From NCBI GenBank assembly GCA_956465555.1, contig OY101115.1, positions 1 through 64,000 on the forward strand: DNA of 64,000 nucleotides. Direction: 5' to 3'. Made by a program: the position numbers and the translations under genes. The DNA comes from Nitzschia sp. pyKryTriq1 (lineage: Eukaryota; Bacillariophyta; Bacillariophyceae; Bacillariales; Bacillariaceae). Under the pieces are notes generated by a model. The model was given only the letters and a program-made list of their open reading frames with translations, was not told the DNA's origin and did not search any database. This document shows, in pieces, positions 55,081 through 64,000 of this stretch (position 1 is its first letter; every line of letters starts with the position of its first letter).

Positions 55081-55647
55081 AAAAACATGAACAGTTTGGT
55101 TGCTACTACTACTACTACTACTAGAATTACCTGTCTAGTAGTAGTAGTAGTAGTAGTAGAGTAGTAGAGACGGCTCGACTCTACTAGAGTAGTTAGAACG
55201 TAGCTCTCTCGGGTGCAATCTTGATCCACTACTAGTAGCCAGAGTTGAGTTAGCGAATCTACTAGTAGAAAGCGGCATCTAGCGTTGCCTTGAAATTATT
55301 CATTTGGAGAGGTCGCATAGTGCACTCTTGGTTGTGTCGCCAAGTTTCTCCATGATTATCGATCTTGATCTTGCGCACTTGTTCTTAGAATGAATCATCG
55401 CCATCCTCATCTTCTTGTTGGGTGTGAGAGGACATGCCGTTACAGTAGAACTTGTACTGCGGCACTCCGAGCGTTGATCGTGTACACGTCATCCCACGAA
55501 GTTGCTAGTACGTACGAGTTTATTTTTCAAGACTCCGACATCACGTAGGCCTGGTACAAAACCAAATAAGCACTAAATTAGAACCCTTTGTAACTAAGTT
55601 AGCACCCTTTTTTGTAGTCGTAAAATCGAAAAAAATGAAGCACAACA
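55081..55647. repeat. spacer with CTA/TAG inverted run
   Basis: CTACTACTACTACTACTACT at 55104-55123 is followed by TAGTAGTAGTAGTAGTAGTA at 55137-55158. These are complementary and could form a hairpin just 3' of the preceding gene. No gene is seen in the rest. Confidence 0.6.
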
Positions 55648-56328
55648 TCAACAATCGTTCTTGCGTACAGTGAATGATTCGCCTTCCAAAAACTCTTGAC
55701 GGGTCAATAGCTCGGCCAATTGATGGGTCAATTCAACATCTTGTTCGAGTAGTGGTTTCAAAAAGTCAATCCCTTGAATAATTTTCCGTTTGGCCTCCAT
55801 GGCTTGTGTCGCATGCGATTGCATGATTCCCCGGAATGACTTGTGATCCAATCGCAAGACGCGAGTAATATTACCCCCTCCCTCGTCGTCATCGTCATCA
55901 TCATCATCATGATCATTGTCCAAATAGTAGTTCTTCCTACCCTCATCATCATCATCATCATCATTAGCATTAGCATTAGCATTACCAACGGCAAATAATT
56001 GTGTAGTCGCGGCCGTCGCCCCCGGATGCAACAACGCGTGTTCCCCAAAACAGTCTCCCTTTTTCGCTCGTCCGACAATCACTCCATCAACTTGAATTTC
56101 GACTTGACCCTGCGTGACGATGTAAAAGTGCTCATTGGTGTCCTCCTCCTCGTCGTCGTCGTCGTCGTCACCATTATTGTTCTTGCCGTGTTTCTTGGTT
56201 TCGGTAGTGGCACTAGTAGTACTAGTACTCGTACTAGTAGTAATCTTTTGTCCGGCTTTGGCAGTGATTGGTTCAAATTCGCGAAGATCCCGCACCGCAG
56301 CTGCAAGTAGCTCGTTCGTAACCACCAT
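55648..56328 (-). CDS. cyclic-nucleotide-binding-like domain protein, probably incomplete
   Basis: 226 residues from an ATG at 56328. The open frame continues upstream (KAFVEKKSKIRA) to a TCTTAG acceptor-like site near 56367, so 5' exons may be missing. The core reads LREFEPITAKAGQKI, [Asp-rich insert], FYIVTQGQVEIQVDG, GRAKKGDCFGEHALLHPGAT, AATTQLF, [Asp-rich insert], VLRLDHKSFRGIM, as in a PKA-regulatory or CNG-type jelly roll. The phosphate cassette normally reads FGE-AL----RAA; here Thr replaces the Arg that contacts the cyclic phosphate. A second domain starts (LAELLTRQEFLEGESFTVR) and stops at KNDC, where a full protein would continue. It is a truncated gene, a fragment duplicate, or a non-binding scaffold. 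Confidence 0.55.
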   Translation of the reverse strand: MVVTNELLAAAVRDLREFEPITAKAGQKITTSTSTSTTSATTETKKHGKNNNGDDDDDDEEEDTNEHFYIVTQGQVEIQVDGVIVGRAKKGDCFGEHALLHPGATAATTQLFAVGNANANANDDDDDDEGRKNYYLDNDHDDDDDDDDEGGGNITRVLRLDHKSFRGIMQSHATQAMEAKRKIIQGIDFLKPLLEQDVELTHQLAELLTRQEFLEGESFTVRKNDC

Positions 56329-57411
56329 TGCACGGATTTTTGACTTTTTTTCGACGAATGCCTTCTAAGATGTATGTTTAGATGAAATGTTCAATAATAG
56401 TCAAAAAGTACTCGCTAGAGAAGTAGTGGATGCTATGCTTCTATCACACCATCGTCGGTGGGAGTTTGTTGTCATTGTCGTGATGGCGATCGCGGAAGAA
56501 ATTCTTTCATCATGATGGCGCGGCAGGACTCGTGTTCGTGATTCGGGCGTTTGTACCAGGGCTACATGGACCTACGTCATGCCAGAACGCTGGAAAATAA
56601 ACTCGTACAAATTTGTCCGGGATTCTTGGTGGTAGTAGAGAATACACCGATGTTATTCTACATCTCTATCGATAAATAGCTACCGGCGGTTGGGATGATT
56701 CTATTGGATGGTTTACGCAAGATTGGCACGTGTGATTCTCTTTCCTTCTTCTACATACGAACTTTCTCCACCCAAAGACAATGCATACAAGAACGAGGCG
56801 TTTGGTTTTTATTTTTCAACGTATCGATGGCAATAGTACTGCACGTGCTCTGAGTTCTCTTTCGCGACCCAGTAGCAGTCTATCAGTGGTATACCTATGT
56901 GGCAATGAGAACGATTTATTGTCGACGAACTTGAAGAGTGTTCTGTGCGATGATGATGATGCAGAAGGAATCTATCATCAACAATTATTGTTTAGTAACT
57001 GCTTTTGTACCAGTAGATAATGAGTGTGGTGTACCGTTAGACTAAAATCGCAGTGCGCACACCTTGTCGTGGATTTTGTGAGCCAAAATTTGATGCGGAC
57101 CGTTGGGACCGACTGTCCCTAAGACTGACCGTGTCGCAGTAATGTCGTGTCGTATAACAAACCGTGCGTTGAATCAGGTTTCAGCAAGGAGCACCCTAAG
57201 TGACACGCGCTGCGCGGGCGTCCTCGCCACATTTTCGAGGATAGAAACGACCCGACGAAATTTTGCCAAAAAAGGCCAGGAAAGATAGGAGATGAGGAAG
57301 TCAGAGCGTTGTCACAAATTGGACAAGTCGGCATCCAACATAGAATTATAAATTTCACAAACCAATAAAGAATAAAAGCAAAACAAACATTACAACAAAA
57401 CAAAAATAAAA
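56329..57411. other. long spacer between the CNB-like gene and a plus-strand gene
   Basis: No supportable gene. The 56781-57020 plus and 57119-57403 minus frames lack protein-like features. An A-rich leader (AAAACAAACATTACAACAAA) directly precedes the ATG at 57412. Confidence 0.4.
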
Positions 57412-58281
57412 ATGGAGACTGTTATGCCTATCAACGATCATCGGCGTCGCCACTCTCGCCACCACAGCAATCTGAGCTTGGGAGCGTTGAGTTTCAAGAG
57501 CTTGGATCACATCGAAGACGAAAGTGAGGAACCCCAAGATCGCGGCCATGGTCGCAAGGCGAGTCTTCCTGATTTCTCTTACAGTCTTGGTTGGAGTATG
57601 AGCATGGATACTTCTCTTCTCGGATTGGAAGATGCTGATGAAGAGCAAGAAGAAGAAGAAGAGGCCGAAGACGACCGTCAAGGTCAAGATGTCAGGCAAC
57701 GACTCATGTCGCAAGACGGAACAGGCCGAGAGCGACTTCTTTCCGATGACGGCACCCTCGCATCGGCTACAAAGACATCGACTTTCAAGAACATTTACGA
57801 GCCAGAAGACCACAGGTTATCACAAGACATTGGCTTTGAGGTTGAACTCTTTGAAGAACCAGCGCCAACAGCAGCAGCATCACCCAGCACCACACGACCA
57901 ATCTCCTGCTTTCGCGGCATTGTGGCTTCCTGTCCCGAGATGCCAAGTTTTGATGACGGAGACCTGAAACAAGAATGTGGTGAACGAGTTGACCTCGTCC
58001 TAAGAAGAGCTCGGGCTTTCAGCGAAGACTCTGCCGACATCTACCGAAGAGCTACATCCATGGACTTGTCCAATTCCAGTATGGGTGTACGGGTCCGATA
58101 CGGACGTCGAGACTCGATGCTCATCGACAGCAAGTATGGTGGTGTTGAAGCAGTTGCAGATCAAGTCGCATCAACCTTCACAGAAAGTCCCACAGCAACT
58201 TGGCTCTACTGGGAAGAGAACTTGGAGAATCCTACGCCCATCTCTCCATTTGCTGAAGCCTTTCGCGACCCCCAATTTTGA
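57412..58281 (+). CDS. small disordered protein with basic Ser phosphosite-like motifs
   Basis: 289 residues, one exon. Unlike its neighbours it has little homopolymer content. It has a basic His/Arg start (RRRHSRHHSNLSLG), repeated R-x-x-S-type sites (RKASLPDF, RRATSMDL, RRARAFSED, RRDSMLIDSKYGG), a Glu/Asp-rich segment at ~75-95 and a short Cys-containing middle (ISCFRGIVASCPEMPSF). The RKAS and RRATS sites fit basophilic (AGC/CaMK) kinase targets or 14-3-3 binding, by inference. The C-terminus ends in WLYWEENLENPTPISPFAEA. No domain recognised. Codon use and composition look genuinely coding. Confidence 0.65.
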   Translation: METVMPINDHRRRHSRHHSNLSLGALSFKSLDHIEDESEEPQDRGHGRKASLPDFSYSLGWSMSMDTSLLGLEDADEEQEEEEEAEDDRQGQDVRQRLMSQDGTGRERLLSDDGTLASATKTSTFKNIYEPEDHRLSQDIGFEVELFEEPAPTAAASPSTTRPISCFRGIVASCPEMPSFDDGDLKQECGERVDLVLRRARAFSEDSADIYRRATSMDLSNSSMGVRVRYGRRDSMLIDSKYGGVEAVADQVASTFTESPTATWLYWEENLENPTPISPFAEAFRDPQF

Positions 58282-59639
58282 ACCAAGAACGACTTCACCA
58301 CTGTCTTCACCGGACAGTACACGTACAAATACTCCTCCGCCTCACGACTGCATGGTCTTGTGTAATACTGTTTTTCAGGAGAATTCTCCTCGAGATGTAA
58401 GCTATTCCTGATTCTACTAATATCAACTGTTTCTATACTACTACCACATCGATCTGTTTTCTACTCTACTGGTAGTACCGGTAGAGTTCTTCTTTAGAGT
58501 ACACTCGCGATGCTAGCTAGCTACTGCACTACTACTCTAGCTAGAGCTACACTCTCCTCTACTCCTACTACTTGCTAGTAGAGAGTGGCAACGCGGAGTA
58601 GTCTTCTTCGACAAAAATTAATATATGCATTGATTAATCCGAACTGGGCAGTTGATTTTTAAAATATCCCGCCCGTCGCCAAAAATGGGAGGGCGGCGGG
58701 TGCTCCACCTGGTGCGCGTTGGATGGCTGGGTTGACGACAATGATGATGATTTTGCAAAAACTCTCGTCACTACTACTACCGTACTACTTTCCCCCGCGA
58801 GGAAGGAACGAGTTCCCAAGTACTATGTGCATTGTTTCTTGCTCTTTACTGCTAGCGACCACGAACAGTATCACACTACTACTATTCTGCTACTAGTATT
58901 ACTTCAGTAGAGTAGTAGTCAACTAGCTAGTAGTACGGCGCGGCAGCACTAAGACCAACACGTGCAACTATAACTCTACTAGTAGATCTACTCTAGCTAC
59001 TAGTCGTAAGGTGGTATCATCTCAAACGAATTACTAGATTCATTCATGTACTACTTGTAGAGATGTGCAGATTAGTAGCGACGATGATCAGATGATCCCG
59101 CTACCCGCCGTACGGGTGAAAAGAGTCCACTGAGTCAATAAGAGGTGGACTGTCTGGCGCGGCGACCGTACTACCGGTATCGTTGTTCTACTGTACGAAC
59201 CGGTATCGTTCCGGCGGAAGAGAGATTCATTGCTCTCGACCGTCATAGTACACTAGTAGTAACTACTACTACTAGCCTACTACTACTACTACTACTACTA
59301 CTACTAGAGCTAGTGATACATCGTAAAGCAGCGAAAAAGTGCTCTGTCTAATTTAGTTTCTACTTTTTAGTAGTAGTAGTCTACTAGTAGTAGTAGTCGC
59401 TACTACTTTTCCAGATCACCGCGAATGTCTGTTAAAGTTCTGATACCACTCGTGACTCGTCACGTGTCTCAACTCAATATCTTCGCTCAGATATACTTAT
59501 ACTTGTTACTACTACTGTGTGATCAAATACAGCAGTCACAATCCAGAATACGCTCGTCAGTATATCCCTTTTCGAATTGTGAGCTAAAGTAAATTAATTC
59601 TATTCTACCTTTTGTCGTTTCATCCTGACTTCACGAATA
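58282..59639. repeat. spacer dominated by CTA/TAG words
   Basis: No gene. CTAGCTAGCTACTGCACTAC-type words at 58513-58600, TACTACTACTACTACTACTA at 59280-59305, and TAGTAGTAG runs at 59368-59400. It holds dispersed repeat copy 2 (59204-59358). Confidence 0.55.
59204..59358. repeat. dispersed repeat, copy 2 (module B inverted, then A)
   Basis: Inverted module B at 59204-59245 (CGTTCCGGCGGAAGAGAGAT, then TCATTGCTCTCGACCGTCA) and module A at 59322-59358 (GCAGCGAAAAAGTGCTCTG, then TCTAATTTAGTT), separated by CTA repeats. Compare copy 1 at 676-762, where both modules lie on the same strand. Confidence 0.75.
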
Positions 59640-60300
59640 GAATAAGATCATCCAAGACTTGATACCGAGATGACATTGGTCAGGAAACTTGGTACTACCA
59701 ACACGTCATGCAGCACAACCCTCTTCCCCTTGCCCAAGTGTACCGTGGTCCATCCTTGCTTGTAAGCAGTCACCGTCTTTCCATTGCCGACAATGATGTC
59801 GATTTTGACGTCGACTGGATCTCGAATATCAGTTCACTTTATCTCCTTTCCCATATATCTCTCCAACACATATCGTCGATCTGATCTTACTTTGTTTCCA
59901 ATCCGGTCTTACTTTTGTATTCCAAGATCACAATCAGTTTAGTTCATATATCTTGATCACAGCATCCGAATCGATTAAATCAGTAGATTCAAGTCCCGAG
60001 TGAATCTCCAGTATATTGTATGACTCGTTTGATACGCCCGGTCGGATGCCATCCGACCTCGCTCATTGTCTAATCATACATCAATCCGAACTTCGCCCAT
60101 CTCGCGTTAGGACCAATCAATTCATTTAGATGAGTTCGCGAGTAGTGCCCGTATACTTCAAGTTGGCATTTTGTTTCCGTTATCGAACCGTTTCTCATCG
60201 TCTGCACTTCATCCGTCGGGTCTCTCCGTGTTTGACTCTTCCGACATAAGTGCATCTTCAACAAATGTCCACTCCCCTGGGAATGGCTACCAAAGGACTA
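59640..60300 (-). mobile_element. decayed Ty1/copia retrotransposon fragment
   Basis: On the minus strand, 59829-59665 reads DPVDVKIDIIVGNGKTVTAY, then KQGWTTVHLGKGKRVVLHDV and LVVPSFLTNVISVSSLG before a stop. The VxLxDVLxVPxxxxNxISVSxL pattern is the end of the copia protease region next to the GAG-pre-integrase domain. Further 5' (60264-60200) SGHLLKMHLCRKSQTRR resembles a degenerate gag zinc knuckle. Stops and missing segments separate the two. No LTRs, reverse transcriptase or integrase are visible. Confidence 0.6.
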
Positions 60301-61187
60301 CCTAAAATAGATATTCATATTGCTATTGCTAGTAGTAGTCGCTACGACTAGAGTAGTATTGGTGGAGAAAGCGGAGGACGACGACGACAACAACTCAAGA
60401 AAAAAACGCCCACGGTTGTGGAATGAACCGGTAGTAGGCAGACAGTACCTACTAGCTACTAGTAGTAGAACAGTAAGGTAGTCTATTCTACTACTACTAC
60501 AGAGCAGAGAGTAGTAGCGGTTCCGATAATTGCTACCGGTACTCTCTTCTACTAGTAGTAGAGTAGTAGTGGTTGCTCTAGTAGTAGTAGTCGAGAGTTT
60601 CCGAGCAGAGAGCTTTTTTGGACCCTCAAGCAAGGCCAGGGCCATAATAATCAAAATAGCCCAAGACACATCATACACATTAGTAAGGTAGATTATTGAT
60701 TAACAATGTTCAACATTCCATTCGTGCTACGACACATAGGGCATATACGTTTCCCGTTTCTTCAGTGTCAAATGGCGCGCACACAACAACACCAACAACA
60801 AACAACTAACGGAGAAACCTTCATTTTCTACCGACCATCCGATATCCTATCCGATCCGATATCCGATAAAACCGAGATCCAGCATCCATCGCGCATCAAA
60901 CACAACAACAACAACAACAACAACAACATCATATTCTGCATCACATCATAATATTATATCATCCACCCGCAGCAGCATCCGCACCTATCGATATAGAGTG
61001 TTGAATCATCAGAATTCATCAGCTTCATCATCATCATCATCATCATCACCATCACCGGCATCACATCATTGCCTACTACTAGTACTACTTCTACTAGTAG
61101 TTCTTCTTCCATCATCCATCGTCGCGTTCTTGTTGCTGCAAAAAGGCCATAATCGGCTGCTCGCACCATATCATCATCATTACGATC
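60301..61187. other. spacer upstream of the last gene
   Basis: No gene supported. Contains CTACTAGTAGTAGA words (60448-60600), an AACAACAACAACAACAACAA tract (60901-60925) and a CATCATCATCATCATCATCA tract (61020-61052). Confidence 0.4.
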
Positions 61188-63167
61188 ATGATCAGCTCTT
61201 CTACGAGTAGTAGTACTGCTGCTGCTGCTGCTACGCCTTGTTGTAGTACCATTCGCCCTACTGCTACTGCTACTGCTACCACTACCAATGGGAGTAGTAA
61301 TACTAGTACCAACTGCGGTTCTGCTACGAAATCATCACCAGCACCACCACCATCCCCCGATAGTAATACGGCGTCTATTACTACTACTACGACTTATTCT
61401 CCTTCCTCTACGAACACGAATACGAATATGAATATCCAAAGTCAACAACAAAAAGGAGGAGGTCGTGACGACCACCATGACCAACATGATGATGATGATG
61501 CTGATTCGACTATCATGAGTAGTAATACTACTACTAGTGTTATTAGTATGGAGGAGGAAGAAGAGGAGGAAGAACAACCTTTTCTTTCTCCCAACAAACA
61601 TCACCACTGTCTCCTCGGAGGAGGAGGAGGAGGAGCTGGTGGAAAGAAGAAACAAACGACAAAGGACTGCCGCCGCTGCCGCCGCCTTCTAGTAGCCCAA
61701 ACGATTGGCAGCAGCAGCAGCAACAGAAGTCCAAATCGTTCTTGTTGCTTACCACCCAGTCCGAATTTGGATGCTTCCTCAATGTCGTTGTTAACATTGT
61801 TGGACCACGACGACGACAACAACAACGATGACGACGAACAAGACGATGACGATGACGACGAAGACGAAGACAACGAAGTGAATTCGGTGATTTCGAACTG
61901 GACCATGACGCGACATGGAGGACGGATCCCTACTCATCATCGTTACAACAACACGGACAACAAGCAGCAGCAGCAACAGCGTCAGCAGCAGCAGCCGTAC
62001 CGATCATCGGCAGTGGTGGTTCGATTCTCCAAACGAAGGCCCGAAGTGATACCTCAGTTTTATTCCGAGGACGATGCGGATTCATGGATGTCGGAATCCA
62101 CAACCTATAGTAGTAGTAGCAGTAGTAGAAGTAGTACTCCTAATAGGACTACTACTACTGGTACTACCAAGAGTAATACTATTGGTGTTCAACAACAAGA
62201 ACAAAAACAAAAAAACAAGAGGCTCGGTACCATGGAAGAAGGAGAATCTACTCCTCCAAGAAGAACCAAATCATCCGACATCAGAATCAAAGAGGATGCT
62301 GATGCTGATGCCCCCGATACTGCTGGCGATACTGCTGGCAATGACGACGATGATGATGATGATGATGGTCGTCCCTCCTCGTCCTCGTCGTCCTGGTGGT
62401 CCGAATTTAATTTGAGGCATGCCCAGAAACGAGCACGTTTGACTACAAAATTGTTTCAAAAGAAACACCCGGCTTATTGCCGTGCCATAGTCGGACTGTA
62501 CGACGACTGTTGTTCTTTCCGCCCAACAAAGAACAAGAACAAGAACAACAAGAATAAATCTTCGTCGTCGTCTCTTCGTCTTCAAGAGATTATGCTGTCT
62601 TCTAATTTCATTCAAATCTTGACGGATACTACTATCACTACTATGAACAACCATCTGATGGCGGCGTCGATTCGAGGTTTGGAACTCCGACTTCTTCCCA
62701 AAGACCATTCTTGGCTGCTCCGACGTCGCGTTCATACTCAGACAGTTTTGCACTTGCAGAGCAAACTGAAACAAATTCAGAAACAACTGACAGCACCAGG
62801 AGGAAATTCTTCTACTCCTACCGGCAGTAGTAGTAGGATTATTACTTCTTCGGGCACTAACAATGAGCAGGATTTCGGTATTCAAGAAGAACATCATCAT
62901 CATCATCATCGCCAGGACGACGGCGGGGGCCAAGAGGAGGAAGGTCGTAGTAGTGGTACCAGTACTACTAGTACTACTGCTACTAGTTCTTGCTGGATGG
63001 CGGCACAACTTCAGGTGTGGTCTGCTCAATCGAGTCGACCATCACGAACATTGGCAAGAATCATGGCTCATGGCGATACCTTTCATGTCGCTACCATGAA
63101 TCGATTAATGCAGCAGCAGGAGGAGGAGCAGGCGGAGAAGCAGCAACAGCAGCAGCAGCAGCACTAG
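61188..63167 (+). CDS. large low-complexity protein with a possible lineage-expanded C-terminal domain
   Basis: 659 residues, one exon. Most of 1-265 is Ser/Thr/Asn/Asp/Gly-rich. A Cys/Arg cluster (KDCRRCRRLL) lies near 160. From ~280, VVVRFSKRRPEVIPQFYSED followed by DADSWMSESTTY resembles the xVxFxxxxxV...Y..ExxxxWxS opening of an uncharacterised diatom/stramenopile family. That family then has a helical region with RGLE: here FNLRHAQKRARLTTKLFQKK, AYCRAIVGLYDDC, MAASIRGLELRLLP, VLHLQSKLKQIQKQL and SSRPSRTLARIMAHGDTFHV. This assignment rests on pattern memory only. The protein ends in a Gln tract. No catalytic motif seen. Confidence 0.6.
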   Translation: MISSSTSSSTAAAAATPCCSTIRPTATATATTTNGSSNTSTNCGSATKSSPAPPPSPDSNTASITTTTTYSPSSTNTNTNMNIQSQQQKGGGRDDHHDQHDDDDADSTIMSSNTTTSVISMEEEEEEEEQPFLSPNKHHHCLLGGGGGGAGGKKKQTTKDCRRCRRLLVAQTIGSSSSNRSPNRSCCLPPSPNLDASSMSLLTLLDHDDDNNNDDDEQDDDDDDEDEDNEVNSVISNWTMTRHGGRIPTHHRYNNTDNKQQQQQRQQQQPYRSSAVVVRFSKRRPEVIPQFYSEDDADSWMSESTTYSSSSSSRSSTPNRTTTTGTTKSNTIGVQQQEQKQKNKRLGTMEEGESTPPRRTKSSDIRIKEDADADAPDTAGDTAGNDDDDDDDDGRPSSSSSSWWSEFNLRHAQKRARLTTKLFQKKHPAYCRAIVGLYDDCCSFRPTKNKNKNNKNKSSSSSLRLQEIMLSSNFIQILTDTTITTMNNHLMAASIRGLELRLLPKDHSWLLRRRVHTQTVLHLQSKLKQIQKQLTAPGGNSSTPTGSSSRIITSSGTNNEQDFGIQEEHHHHHHRQDDGGGQEEEGRSSGTSTTSTTATSSCWMAAQLQVWSAQSSRPSRTLARIMAHGDTFHVATMNRLMQQQEEEQAEKQQQQQQQH

Positions 63168-64000
63168 TACAGTATTACTAGATAGCACATCTAGTAGTAG
63201 TAGTACAACAGTCCAGCACCCGGCCAAGAGAAGCAGGACGAAACTAGTACTAGCTAGTAGCGCTAGAGTGGTGGTAGTTAGCAGCAGCGTCTACTACTAC
63301 TACTACTACTATTAATTGCTCTCAAGGTAGTAAGAACTACTAAACTCTAGTAGACAGTGCATTTTTTCGCTGCTGCGTTACGATATACTAGCTAGTAGTA
63401 GTAGTAGTAGTAGTAGGAGCGAGCGTACTAGTAATATCGTCAAGCAGCGAAAAAGTGCACTGTCTAATTTAGTTATTACTAGTACTTTTGGCTTGACTGA
63501 CGGTGAATGCGGGTTCTTCTGCCGCATTATTAAATGCTGCTTGGATTGCTGCACGCGAAGCTTTGATCGCTAGCTGAACGCGAACGTTCGAATGCTGCGT
63601 GGCTTTGATCGCTACTAGCTGAACCCGAACGTTCGGTGTTGGCCCAATCGCAGTCAGTTCACAAACATCCAGCTGGAGATTGTTGAGCGTAAGAAACAAA
63701 ACGTGTTGGAGGCAGGCAGCGACCACGGCAGAAACACTGAAACGCTGTCAAGAGGTACGCTACGGCTTGGTGACAGCCCTACTAGTAGCTAGTAGCCCGA
63801 AGCGGAGAAAATTGACTTTTTGATTCCCCCGCCCCGTCTACCACTACTAGTAGTATGTAAGATTGCAATGGCGGGACGAAACGCGAAACGCTCATGATGC
63901 GCTCCAAAGCGCTGACTCGTCCTCGCCGACGACATCTCGTATTCGTCGAATCGTAAAGATTACATACTAAGTATAGTCTTGTATTCATTCATAAAGTACC
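63168..64000. repeat. spacer with CTA/TAG runs and a small tandem duplication
   Basis: TACTACTACTACTACTACTA at 63290-63312 and TAGTAGTAGTAGTAGTAGTA at 63397-63417. A ~49-bp imperfect tandem duplication at about 63556-63645 repeats GCTTTGATCGCTA, GCTGAACGCGAACGTTCG and GCTGAACCCGAACGTTCG. No gene supported. Confidence 0.55.
63355..63474. repeat. dispersed repeat, copy 3 (module A as an inverted pair)
   Basis: Inverted A at 63355-63384 (CAGTGCATTTTTTCGCTGCT, then GCGTTACGATA) faces direct A at 63437-63474 (ATCGTCAAGCAGCGAAAAAG, then TGCACTGTCTAATTTAGTT) across ~50 bp of TAG repeats. The inverted pair could form a hairpin or mark the termini of a small non-autonomous element. Confidence 0.75.

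Noticed and set aside
57119-57403. Minus-strand Cys/Phe-rich frame before the gene at 57412
   Set aside because: Lies in the probable promoter and leader of the downstream gene; no domain.

Overview
The window looks like nuclear DNA from a microbial eukaryote, most likely a pennate diatom or another stramenopile. Genes are dense and mostly intron-poor. The few introns I can place are short GT-AG introns that restore conserved protein families. Several proteins begin with signal-peptide or organelle-presequence-like leaders, and many are low-complexity (Gln, Asn, Ser, Asp, Thr tracts). Spacers are full of CTA/TAG trinucleotides and CTAGTAG- or ACCGGTA-type palindromic words. The species is not determined here, and all exon structures are inferred by eye.

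Positions 1-16000 hold mostly conserved housekeeping genes: the 3' end of a TIM-barrel protein resembling phosphoribosylanthranilate isomerase; a SPOUT RNA methyltransferase (three exons); a DNL zinc-finger protein (Zim17/DNLZ type); a NudC/CS-domain co-chaperone; a Dbp5/DDX19 DEAD-box mRNA-export helicase divergent from NudC; Rab GDP-dissociation inhibitor; an ACT-domain protein; and quinolinate synthase (NadA). Together they cover rRNA modification, Hsp70/Hsp90 assistance, mRNA export, vesicle traffic and NAD synthesis. They do not look like one pathway.

Positions 16000-30300 are lineage-specific: a one-pass membrane protein, then two adjacent large coiled-coil proteins. The first is probably one 2438-residue gene, split by a 65-nt intron into what look like two open frames. 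The second is 1004 residues. They share several short modules (PDQ, KQV...G, RRRG.EA..RAA, and a TPFFA tail) and look like an undescribed paralogous family.

Positions 30900-45200 hold a DUF711/UPF0210 gene, two tandem TPR-BTB-coiled-coil paralogs, and beyond them a decayed inverted copy of the DUF711 gene. This is the footprint of a segmental duplication. Positions 45300-64000 hold a secreted beta-helix-like protein, a methyltransferase-like gene, two or three large low-complexity proteins, a cyclic-nucleotide-binding-like fragment lacking the key arginine, a short disordered protein, and a decayed Ty1/copia fragment. A dispersed two-module repeat occurs near 0.7, 59.3 and 63.4 kb. I saw no convincing tRNA, rRNA or CRISPR.
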